From positions 1 to 5,236 of the forward strand of contig JAGOCY010000142.1 in assembly GCA_017998495.1 (NCBI GenBank): a stretch of DNA of 5,236 nt, written 5' to 3'. The notes under the pieces are model-generated. The model saw only the letters and a program-made list of their open reading frames with translations. It did not search any database and was not told the origin of the DNA. The DNA is from Corallincola sp. GTDB lineage: Bacteria > Pseudomonadota > Gammaproteobacteria > Enterobacterales > Neiellaceae. Of this stretch, positions 1-5,236 are shown one piece after another; position 1 is the stretch's first letter; every line of letters begins with the position of its first letter. Position numbers and translations under genes: made by a program.

Positions 1-868
1 GCAGCAGTGGGCATGCCTCCCATAGCGACGGCATTACCACCACATCCAGTGCCTTCATGGCCGCACCCACATCCTCGATATGGTCGAAGAAGCGGAAGTG
101 GTCGCCCAAACCACGTGCCTCTATGGCGGCTTTCTCCTCGCGGTAGAACCCCCCGCTGCCATAGCAAACCACAAGCGGCGGCCGGGGGTTATCCCGCTCT
201 GCTGCCAGCAGCGCCACGGCATCCACCAGATAGCGGAACCCTTTCTGGGCCATGAACCGCCCCATAAAGCCAATCAGCAGCGGCTGCTCAGCTACCCCCA
301 GCTGCGAGCGCAATGCCAAAGGCTGGCTACGTACCAGACGTTCGACACTAACGCCATTAACAATGGTGTGGAGGCGGCTGCGCGCCAGTACCGGCAAAAA
401 GCTGACCATGTTGTCACGGCAATCTTCGCTGACCGGCACCAGGCAATGGTAACGGGCCAGCATCTGCCCCATCAGCCAGCGCTTAATCCGTCCGCGCCAG
501 CCCGCAAACTGGTGTTGATGCAGCACGTCATGCACCGTCAGCAGCCGCAGCACACCGGGCGCCAGCAACATGGCTGGCAGCAGCGCCACCAGGGCCGACG
601 TGAACCCTTGTACATTGATAAGCTCAAAGCGCTGCTGGCGCAGCACCTGCATAGTCGTGCGCAGCAACCCCGTCAGCGAGTTGTCGCAAGGCACAAAACG
701 AAAGAGTTCGGCCGGAAACACCGGGCCAAACTGGCTACCCAAGCCGCCAACGTCAGGCGCGATCAGGGTGATGCGGGCATCGGCAAACTCAGGCGCCGAA
801 AACACGTACTTAATGTAGGTGCGAATGCCGCCGACTGGCCAACGTACGACCAGCAGGATGTTTCTCAT
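1..868 (-). CDS. Family 4 glycosyltransferase, C-terminus cut by the window edge
   Basis: The minus-strand frame is open from the ATG at 868 to the left edge and gives 289 residues, roughly the first four fifths of a GT4 enzyme. The N-terminal domain opens with MRNILLVVRWPVGGIRTYIK, where the glycine-rich GGIRTY loop is typical of the acceptor side. Then come LLTVHDV at 109-115, LVPVSEDCRDNM at 143-154 and IVNGVS at 169-174. The second domain holds IGFMGRFMAQKGFRYLVDAV at 199-218 and VCYGSGG at about 234-240. It ends at PSLWEACPLL, where E284 is the first glutamate of the E-x7-E donor motif; the second lies outside. Likely role: sugar transfer in the same glycan pathway. An in-frame GTG at 880 has no ribosome binding site. 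A weak GAG lies 7 bases before the ATG at 868, so 868 is preferred. No stop or frameshift is seen; the truncation is an edge effect. Confidence 0.9.
   Translation of the reverse strand, partial: MRNILLVVRWPVGGIRTYIKYVFSAPEFADARITLIAPDVGGLGSQFGPVFPAELFRFVPCDNSLTGLLRTTMQVLRQQRFELINVQGFTSALVALLPAMLLAPGVLRLLTVHDVLHQHQFAGWRGRIKRWLMGQMLARYHCLVPVSEDCRDNMVSFLPVLARSRLHTIVNGVSVERLVRSQPLALRSQLGVAEQPLLIGFMGRFMAQKGFRYLVDAVALLAAERDNPRPPLVVCYGSGGFYREEKAAIEARGLGDHFRFFDHIEDVGAAMKALDVVVMPSLWEACPLL
810..868 (-). other. Long (59-base) gene overlap, ligase-like gene to last glycosyltransferase
   Basis: The ligase-like frame continues past the ATG at 868 to a TAA at 812-810, while the next gene uses a different frame over the same bases. 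Every other junction in the window overlaps by only 4 bases. The doubled region encodes the polar tail of the membrane protein and the well-conserved first strand (MRNILLVV) of the glycosyltransferase, so the glycosyltransferase frame is the more constrained one. Confidence 0.75.
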
Positions 869-2171
869 CTCGTTTCTCACTTGCCGCGGTGGCGGATGGC
901 TGCGTTTGTTCAAACAGGGTGCCGACGACCACCAACAGGCCGCACAGCAGATACCAGTAGTATTGCGACAAGCCCCAATAGTTGAGGCTGTAGAAAGCGT
1001 ACATCCAGAACACGCACTGCAGCGCCCGGATCAGATCACGCCGCCACAGCTGCTCACCACTCAGGGCTTCGGCCTGATTCAGGGAGGCGGTCAGCGCTTT
1101 GATGTTGCGCCAGGCCGAACGGATAAAGCGGAGAAAGATAAACAGGCCAATAATGCCGATCTCGATGATCAACTCTGCCGGGAAACTATGGGCTGCCTGA
1201 GTTCGGCCAAATTTGTGGAACTTGGCCTCCGGGGTGGTACCCACGCCATGGCCAAAGATCGGCATCTCCATCGCCAGATCAAATTCGTGCTCAACGCCGC
1301 TAATTCGCCCCGCCGCCGTTTCCGCACCGCGCACATCCGCCCCGGTCAATGACAGGTAACGCTCACGCTGGACATCGGACATCTTGCCCCAGGCAAACAC
1401 CGTGGCCGCCACCGCCACCCCCACCAGCAGCAGCTTGCGCTGGGAACGGATAAAGATGAAAAAGAGCACCACCAGCAGCGCCAGAAAGGCGCCTCGCGAC
1501 ATGGTCAGTATCAGGGCATAAAGCAACGGCGGCAGCAGTGCGCAGTAGAGTAACTTGCCCAGCAGACCGCGGGGAAACACCAGGTAGTGAAGAAAGGGGA
1601 TCACCGTAACAATGACAAAGCCAAGCTCATTGCCATTGATCACATCATAGGGCCCCCCCGCCAGCCGCTGGGCAAACTCGCCAGCCCCCAGATAGGTCTT
1701 GCTACCCCAGTAACCCTCCGTCAGGTTGAGGTAGAGCGGTTCAAGTACCCGGAAAATCTGACAACCCACAAACACCGTCAGAAACACGCGCAGGCGCGGC
1801 AGTGAATCGATAATGCAGATGGTGAAATAGAAAAAGAGGATCGCCTTGACGAACTCTGGCACGTTGTTTTTCAGCACGCTGCCGGGCCAGGCCACCAGTG
1901 GCAGCGTCACCAGCACATAGAGCAGCAGCAGCTTGAGCGCGCGCGCACTCTCATGCTGCCAGCGATCTCGCAATTTGTCGGCCTGCAGCACCAGCAGCAG
2001 GGTGATCAGCAACGCCATCAGCAGCGTCGGCCGGATCACCCCCAAGGCGGGTACGCGCGCGGAAAAACGGATGAAGTAGTCGAGCAGGTAGAGCAGATAA
2101 AAATTGAAGGTCAGGCCGCTGACCAGCGCTTTACTGCCCGCCTGCTGGGCCAAGGCCGACCAGCGGCTCAC
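810..2171 (-). CDS. O-antigen ligase/polymerase-like membrane protein (Wzy_C/WaaL type)
   Basis: This is a multi-pass inner-membrane protein of 453 residues from the GTG at 2171, or 464 from the ATG at 2204. I count about 11-12 hydrophobic segments, near 17-31, 46-63, 79-95, 107-121, 127-141, 181-198, 206-222, 227-242, 247-262, 335-348, 384-400 and 402-419. Family marks are LTMSRGAFLALL at 222-233 (the SRG signature), then a long hydrophilic loop at about 263-334. That loop carries R289, PIFGHGVG at 304-311 and AAHSFPAELIIEIGIIG at 326-342, with the conserved-type H328. Relatives act at the periplasmic face, either transferring undecaprenyl-linked glycan to lipid A-core (WaaL) or another acceptor, or polymerising repeat units (Wzy). 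Sequence alone does not separate these roles, so no symbol is given. The last 23 residues (431-453) form a basic, histidine-rich tail unlike the rest; about 19 of their codons overlap the next gene in another frame. Confidence 0.88.
   Translation of the reverse strand: MSRWSALAQQAGSKALVSGLTFNFYLLYLLDYFIRFSARVPALGVIRPTLLMALLITLLLVLQADKLRDRWQHESARALKLLLLYVLVTLPLVAWPGSVLKNNVPEFVKAILFFYFTICIIDSLPRLRVFLTVFVGCQIFRVLEPLYLNLTEGYWGSKTYLGAGEFAQRLAGGPYDVINGNELGFVIVTVIPFLHYLVFPRGLLGKLLYCALLPPLLYALILTMSRGAFLALLVVLFFIFIRSQRKLLLVGVAVAATVFAWGKMSDVQRERYLSLTGADVRGAETAAGRISGVEHEFDLAMEMPIFGHGVGTTPEAKFHKFGRTQAAHSFPAELIIEIGIIGLFIFLRFIRSAWRNIKALTASLNQAEALSGEQLWRRDLIRALQCVFWMYAFYSLNYWGLSQYYWYLLCGLLVVVGTLFEQTQPSATAASEKRDEKHPAGRTLASRRHSHLH
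2168..2171 (-). other. GTGA stop/start overlap, deacetylase to ligase-like gene
   Basis: The deacetylase stop TGA (2170-2168) overlaps an in-frame GTG of the ligase-like gene (2171-2169). This matches the 4-base overlaps elsewhere in the operon. Confidence 0.75.
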
Positions 2172-3184
2172 CCCTGCGGCTCCCGCTTGCTGCCCGCCAG
2201 CCATCGTCCCAGGTAGTCAACGCCGCTGGCGACTTTGGCCACATGAAACATGTCGTGGCTGCCCGAGTAGCGCGGCAGATCGTAATCATCGCCAAAACCA
2301 AGGTGATCATGGTGGGCCGCCACCGCGCTGGTAAAGCCCGCCTCGCGGCAGGCGGCCTTGGCGCGCACGTCATAGTCTGCCGCTTCCCCATTGGGATAGC
2401 AGAAGCTGATCACCGGCTGCCCCAGCTCGGCATCCAGCCGCTGCTTGCAATCGATGATCTCGCGCCGCACCTGCTCATCATGCTCAGCGCTGAGAATGGG
2501 GTGGTTGACCGAGTGGCCACCAATCTCAATGCCCGCGGCCTGCAGCACGCGCAGTTCGTCCCAACTGCAGGGCGCGAACGCAGCCGGCGCCGGGCCATCC
2601 AGGCTGATGCCGAAAGGGGCGGCCAGCGCAGCCAGGCGCTGGTATTTTTCGGCCAATGGCAAAGGCACCAACTGGGCCTTAAGGTCAGCCGCCAAACGGC
2701 CGCCATCAGCCGGCAAGCAATAGGGTTGCGGCGCCCCCACAGCGGCTAGCCGGTGCTCGCCGGCCGGTAGCTGCCCGAGCAGATACGCCAGACGATCTGG
2801 CCACAACCACAGCTGCGCGTCGATAAAAGCGGTAGACACAAACAGGGTGGCGCTTAGCCCGGCGCGCTGCAGCTCAGGAAAGGCCACGCTGTAGAAATCG
2901 CGGTAGCCATCATCGATGGTCAGCACCAGCGCATTGGCGGGTAAGGCGTTGCGCGCACGCAAGGCCATAAACTGAGCCACATTCATCACCTGATGATGGC
3001 GCTTGAAATAGGCCAGCTGAGCGCGCCAGGCCAGGCGATCCACATGGCCCGGCTGCGGCTCCTCACTGAAATGGTGATACATCAGGATCTTTGGCTGACG
3101 GCGGGTGAGCAGACGGGCCAGAGCGTAACCGCCGCAGGCAGCCGCCACACGCACCAAGCGCGATTTGAACGCCCGTAAGGTCAT
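2168..3184 (-). CDS. NodB-type polysaccharide deacetylase (carbohydrate esterase 4)
   Basis: This 338-residue protein resembles the metal-dependent CE4 deacetylases that hydrolyse N-acetyl (sometimes O-acetyl) groups on glycans. An N-terminal ILMYHHF at 33-39 is typical of the polysaccharide-locus branch. Motif 1 is TIDDGYRD at 89-96, with D91 the likely base and D92 a metal ligand. Motif 2 is HSVNH at 224-228, giving the two metal-binding histidines. FCYPNG at 261-266 stands where many relatives have an RxPY-like motif 3, and AGFTSAV lies at 282-288. All metal-ligand positions are present, so activity is plausible. The two histidines lie about 130 residues after the aspartates, far more than the roughly 50 of compact NodB domains, so there is an insert at about 123-209. 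The N-terminus (about 10-26) is mildly hydrophobic but is no clear signal peptide or anchor, so the compartment is uncertain. The context points to tailoring of the glycan made by this operon; the substrate is unknown. Confidence 0.9.
   Translation of the reverse strand: MTLRAFKSRLVRVAAACGGYALARLLTRRQPKILMYHHFSEEPQPGHVDRLAWRAQLAYFKRHHQVMNVAQFMALRARNALPANALVLTIDDGYRDFYSVAFPELQRAGLSATLFVSTAFIDAQLWLWPDRLAYLLGQLPAGEHRLAAVGAPQPYCLPADGGRLAADLKAQLVPLPLAEKYQRLAALAAPFGISLDGPAPAAFAPCSWDELRVLQAAGIEIGGHSVNHPILSAEHDEQVRREIIDCKQRLDAELGQPVISFCYPNGEAADYDVRAKAACREAGFTSAVAAHHDHLGFGDDYDLPRYSGSHDMFHVAKVASGVDYLGRWLAGSKREPQG
2180..2185 (-). promoter_or_regulatory. Ribosome binding site deciding the start of the ligase-like gene
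   Basis: CGGGAG on the minus strand ends 8 bases before the GTG at 2171, the same spacing as at 3184 and 5183. The alternative ATG at 2204 has only a GGGA ending two bases upstream, too close to serve. This favours the GTG start. Confidence 0.68.
3181..3184 (-). other. ATGA stop/start overlap, family 4 glycosyltransferase to deacetylase
   Basis: The stop TGA at 3183-3181 overlaps the ATG at 3184-3182. This tight junction supports co-translation of the two proteins. Confidence 0.88.
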
Positions 3185-4287
3185 GGCTGGCGCTCCGTTA
3201 ACCGTTGGTAGAGCCGTTGATGCTCATCGAGCAACAACGCCAGCGTCAGATGGGCAACGCTGGCCGGAGCCGCCTGGGCCAGACGCTGACGCAGGGCCTG
3301 GTCGGCGAGCAACGGACGTAGACAAGCGGCCAGTGCCGCAACGTCGCCCACCGGGTAGAGGTAGCCATTGACGCCATCGACCACCGCTTCCGGATTACCA
3401 CCGGTACGGGTACAGACCACTGGCTTGCCCTGCTGCAGATACTCGATGATGGCGTTGGAAAAGCCCTCTGATTCAGAGCAGAGCAGGGCCACATCGAAAC
3501 TGGCGATCCAGCGCTCCGGGGTGGTGCTGGCACCCGTAAAACAGACAAGCTCCGCCACCCCGCGCTCGGCGGCCAGCCGCTGCAGCGGCTGCGGATCGCC
3601 ACCACCGACGATTACCAGCTCCAGTTGCGGGAACTCGGGTGCCAGCAGCGCCAGCGCTTCAATGGCGTCCTGCATCCGCTTGATCGGCCGGATATTGGCC
3701 ACCAGCCCCAGACGCAAGCCGCCGCTGCGCGGCATCGGTTCGGCACTCGCTGGCGGCTGATAACCGTTATAGATGACCGCCGTGCGCTCTGGCGAAAAGC
3801 CCTCCACGCGCCGCGTCACCTCATCCACAGCCTTGCTGTTAGACAGCGCGCAGCTGACACAATGGCGGGTCAGACGTAGCAGCCGGACCAGTGTCGAGGT
3901 ATACCAGAACCCCATATCCAGCCGGGTGATGATGGTGCGCATCCCGAGCAGGCGGGCCAGCGGCGGCACCATCAACGAGGCATCATTGAACATCACCTGC
4001 ACCACCTGGGCGCCAGCGCGCCGCTGCCGACGCAGAAAGCAGAAGATCCGCCACCAGGAGGCCGGAGCGGCGATCTTGCCAGCGCGCAGATCGACTATCT
4101 CTGCGCCCGGCAGCTGCTGACGTAACAGGGCGCTGTCGCGCAGCAGACCGACGCTCAGCCGGTGGCCGCGCGCCAACAGGCCATGGGCCAGTTTGAGAAA
4201 CTGGCTCTCGGTACCGGCATGGGCGGTCACAAACATATCGAGCACAAATACCAGATGGCGAGTCGCCGGCGTGGGCTGCATGGTCAT
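3181..4287 (-). CDS. Family 4 glycosyltransferase (GT-B fold, retaining)
   Basis: This 368-residue protein has the usual GT4 length and two-domain layout. The N-terminal half holds a glycine-containing acceptor-side loop, AGTESQFLKLAHGLLARG at 24-41, and further beta/alpha repeats. The linker region has IYNGY at 172-176. The C-terminal Glycos_transf_1 domain starts with LGLVANIRPIKRMQDAIEAL at about 193-212 and continues with LVIVGGG at 224-230. It then has the E-x7-E donor-sugar motif, E274 and E282 in EGFSNAIIE, and TGGNPEAV at 295-302. Proteins of this family transfer sugars from UDP- or GDP-sugars with retention of configuration in LPS core, O-antigen and exopolysaccharide assembly. No signal peptide or membrane helix is apparent. 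A second in-frame ATG at 4281 (M3) is possible, but the ATGA overlap favours 4287. The sugar transferred is not predictable. Confidence 0.93.
   Translation of the reverse strand: MTMQPTPATRHLVFVLDMFVTAHAGTESQFLKLAHGLLARGHRLSVGLLRDSALLRQQLPGAEIVDLRAGKIAAPASWWRIFCFLRRQRRAGAQVVQVMFNDASLMVPPLARLLGMRTIITRLDMGFWYTSTLVRLLRLTRHCVSCALSNSKAVDEVTRRVEGFSPERTAVIYNGYQPPASAEPMPRSGGLRLGLVANIRPIKRMQDAIEALALLAPEFPQLELVIVGGGDPQPLQRLAAERGVAELVCFTGASTTPERWIASFDVALLCSESEGFSNAIIEYLQQGKPVVCTRTGGNPEAVVDGVNGYLYPVGDVAALAACLRPLLADQALRQRLAQAAPASVAHLTLALLLDEHQRLYQRLTERQP
3193..3198 (-). promoter_or_regulatory. Ribosome binding site of the deacetylase
   Basis: ACGGAG on the minus strand ends 8 bases before the ATG at 3184. 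It lies inside the last codons of the preceding glycosyltransferase gene and supports this start. Confidence 0.7.
4284..4287 (-). other. ATGA stop/start overlap, family 2 to family 4 glycosyltransferase
   Basis: The stop TGA at 4286-4284 overlaps the ATG at 4287-4285. Only a weak GAG sits 8 bases upstream of this ATG, so the downstream gene probably depends on ribosomes arriving from the previous one. Confidence 0.85.
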
Positions 4288-5183
4288 GGCTTACGCTCGC
4301 GACCGCTGGCCACGGCTAACGCCCGCCGCGGGTCGAGACAGAGCGCAGCAGCCAGATGGCGCGCCGCCTGCCACCATTGCCCCTGCTGGCGCAGCACCTG
4401 GCCTAGGCGGTAATGGAGGACCGCCCGCCGCTTACGCAGCACGGACGGCGGATAGGGGTAACGCGCAGCCGCCTTGGCCAGAATGACAAAGCCATTACGC
4501 CAGCGCCGCTCCTGGCCACGCACGCTGATCGAATCGTCGTGCTTGCGATAGTAGAACAGCGGTTGCTCAACATAGGCTAGGCGCCCCTGCTCAGCCAGCC
4601 GCAGCAGCATGTCATGATCCTGGGCGGCACGCAGGCTCTCATCCACTACGCCAACCCGCTGATAGAGACTCCGCCGGGCCAGATAGAGCCCGGGGGTGGC
4701 GATGTAGCAGTCCAGCAACAGCCGCCACGCCTCGTTGTGCTCGACATGGCCGGCACCAAACAGCGGATAAAGCGGGCGGCCATCGCTGGCCACAGCGCTG
4801 CCGTTGGCATAAACCAGATCAGGCTGATCCGCCGCATTGAGGCGGGCCAGCACCTTCTCAATAAACTGGGGATGCCAGTAGTCATCGCTGTCGAGCACGG
4901 CGATCACCTCGCCGCTGGCTTGCTGCAGACCGAGATTGATAGACGCCGCCTGACCCTTGTTAACCCCGCCCGGATGGCGCAGCAAGGTGACCTCGGCAAA
5001 AGCGGCGGCACGGGCGGCGCCATCGTCGGTCGAGCCATCATCAACCACGATCAGCTCGGCCACCGGCTGGGTTTGCGCCAGCACCGAGCGCAGGGTCTGA
5101 TCGATGTAATCCGCCCGATTGTAAAGCGGGATCACCACCGACACCCGGCTCAGCGGCTGATGGCTGCTACTGCTGTGACTCAT
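4284..5183 (-). CDS. Family 2 glycosyltransferase (GT-A fold) with TPR-like C-terminus
   Basis: This 299-residue protein resembles GT2 inverting transferases, which move a sugar from a nucleotide donor to a growing glycan at the cytoplasmic face of the inner membrane. Seen in the sequence: a VSVVIPLYNR opening at about 14-23, VVDDGSTD at 46-53 (nucleotide binding), LDSDD at 97-101 carrying the metal-binding DxD, and QDHDMLLR at 188-195, which matches the ED-type catalytic base region (probably D189). No membrane segment is apparent. After the catalytic domain, residues about 257-285 match the TPR consensus spacing: G261, A273, L277, A280, P285. The start is set by the AAGGTG site and the ATGA overlap; a GTG at 5216 would give 310 residues. 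The gene overlaps the next one by 4 bases. The family is clear, but donor, acceptor and linkage cannot be read from sequence. Confidence 0.93.
   Translation of the reverse strand: MSHSSSSHQPLSRVSVVIPLYNRADYIDQTLRSVLAQTQPVAELIVVDDGSTDDGAARAAAFAEVTLLRHPGGVNKGQAASINLGLQQASGEVIAVLDSDDYWHPQFIEKVLARLNAADQPDLVYANGSAVASDGRPLYPLFGAGHVEHNEAWRLLLDCYIATPGLYLARRSLYQRVGVVDESLRAAQDHDMLLRLAEQGRLAYVEQPLFYYRKHDDSISVRGQERRWRNGFVILAKAAARYPYPPSVLRKRRAVLHYRLGQVLRQQGQWWQAARHLAAALCLDPRRALAVASGRERKP
5180..5183 (-). other. ATGA stop/start overlap, upstream gene to family 2 glycosyltransferase
   Basis: The TGA of the upstream frame (5182-5180) and the ATG of the glycosyltransferase (5183-5181) share bases. Such overlaps usually mean translational coupling by a terminating ribosome. 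Confidence 0.65.
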
Positions 5184-5236
5184 GTCGATGACACCTTGCG
5201 ACCACGACTGCGGCACTGATGATAAAAGGCCAGATA
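5180..5236 (-). CDS. 3' end of an unidentified upstream gene (partial)
   Basis: Reading the minus strand from the right edge, one frame gives YLAFYHQCRSRGRKVSST followed by TGA at 5182-5180. That TGA overlaps the ATG of the next gene as ATGA. The same 4-base stop/start overlap occurs at three other junctions here, so this is most likely the tail of the preceding operon gene. The remnant is basic and polar and carries no recognisable motif, so no function is offered. Another glycosyltransferase or polysaccharide gene is a guess from context only. A second minus-strand frame is also open across the edge and stops at a TAG inside the next gene. It is less likely because it would break the overlap pattern. 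Confidence 0.6.
   Translation of the reverse strand, partial: YLAFYHQCRSRGRKVSST
5192..5197 (-). promoter_or_regulatory. Ribosome binding site deciding the start of the family 2 glycosyltransferase
   Basis: On the minus strand AAGGTG ends 8 bases before the ATG at 5183. This favours that ATG over the in-frame GTG at 5216, which would add 11 residues and lies inside the tail of the upstream gene. Confidence 0.65.

Noticed and set aside
869..880. GTG at 880 as the start of the last glycosyltransferase
   Set aside because: It would add four residues before MRNILLVV with no ribosome site upstream. It was kept only as an alternative because it sits in a GTGA context.
80..985. A 301-residue open frame on the plus strand, the longest on that strand
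   Set aside because: It lies antisense to the last glycosyltransferase and the end of the ligase-like gene. Its product is rich in Gln, His and Arg with no recognisable motif, as expected for the reverse strand of GC-biased coding DNA. The minus-strand frame has clear GT4 motifs.
819..1352. A 177-residue plus-strand open frame opposite the ligase-like gene
   Set aside because: Its product is polar and low in information, and it is antisense to well-defined membrane segments and the Wzy_C loop.
5184..5216. GTG at 5216 as the start of the family 2 glycosyltransferase
   Set aside because: There is no good ribosome site for it and it overlaps the upstream gene's tail. The ATG at 5183 has AAGGTG at 8 bases and an ATGA overlap.
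4614..5219. A 201-residue plus-strand open frame opposite the family 2 glycosyltransferase
   Set aside because: It is the antisense shadow of a gene with intact GT2 motifs, with no domain signature of its own.
1..5236. Internal promoters, terminators, small RNAs or riboswitches
   Set aside because: The genes overlap at every junction, leaving no noncoding stretch. I saw no convincing stem-loop with a T-run and no clear -35/-10 pair beyond chance matches inside coding sequence.
1..5236. Repeats, CRISPR, insertion sequences, tRNA genes or signs of recent insertion
   Set aside because: No regularly spaced repeats, transposase frames, flanking inverted repeats or tRNA-like folds were recognised. 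Base composition looks even across the window. Recurrent CAGCAG/GCTGCTG runs reflect Leu and Gln/Ala codons in GC-rich coding DNA.

Overview
The window is one densely packed block of surface-polysaccharide genes, all on the minus strand, so transcription runs from the right edge (5236) to the left edge (1). High GC, a strong G/C preference at third codon positions, GGAG/AAGG-type ribosome binding sites and a Wzy_C/WaaL-type membrane protein suggest a Gram-negative proteobacterium with a GC-rich genome. A gamma- or betaproteobacterium is the best guess; nothing here fixes the genus.

In transcription order the window holds: (1) the last 18 codons of an unidentified upstream gene (5180-5236); (2) a family 2 (GT-A fold) glycosyltransferase with a TPR-like C-terminus (4284-5183); (3) a family 4 (GT-B fold) glycosyltransferase (3181-4287); (4) a NodB-type polysaccharide deacetylase with a large insert between its catalytic motifs (2168-3184); (5) a multi-pass O-antigen ligase/polymerase-like membrane protein (810-2171); (6) a second family 4 glycosyltransferase whose C-terminus runs off the left edge (1-868). 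The last gene is open at the window edge but translates cleanly.

There is no intergenic DNA. Four of the five junctions are 4-base stop/start overlaps (ATGA three times, GTGA once). At three of these starts a GGAG- or AAGGTG-like ribosome binding site lies exactly 8 bases upstream. This moves two starts downstream of the longest open frame: to the ATG at 5183 for the first glycosyltransferase and to the GTG at 2171 for the ligase-like protein. The fifth junction (ligase-like to last glycosyltransferase) overlaps by 59 bases and is the odd one out.

The likely joint role is assembly of a cell-surface glycan such as O-antigen, LPS outer core, capsule or exopolysaccharide. The three glycosyltransferases would add sugars at the inner membrane, the deacetylase would remove an acetyl group from an N-acetyl sugar, and the Wzy_C-type protein would polymerise the glycan or transfer it to its acceptor at the periplasmic face. 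No initiating transferase, flippase, chain-length regulator or sugar-nucleotide synthesis gene is visible, so this is an internal piece of a larger locus. I found no promoter, terminator, RNA gene, mobile element, repeat array or CRISPR, and no strong candidate for a wholly new system. The points worth a second look are the coupled architecture, the unusual last junction, the deacetylase insert and the TPR-like tail.
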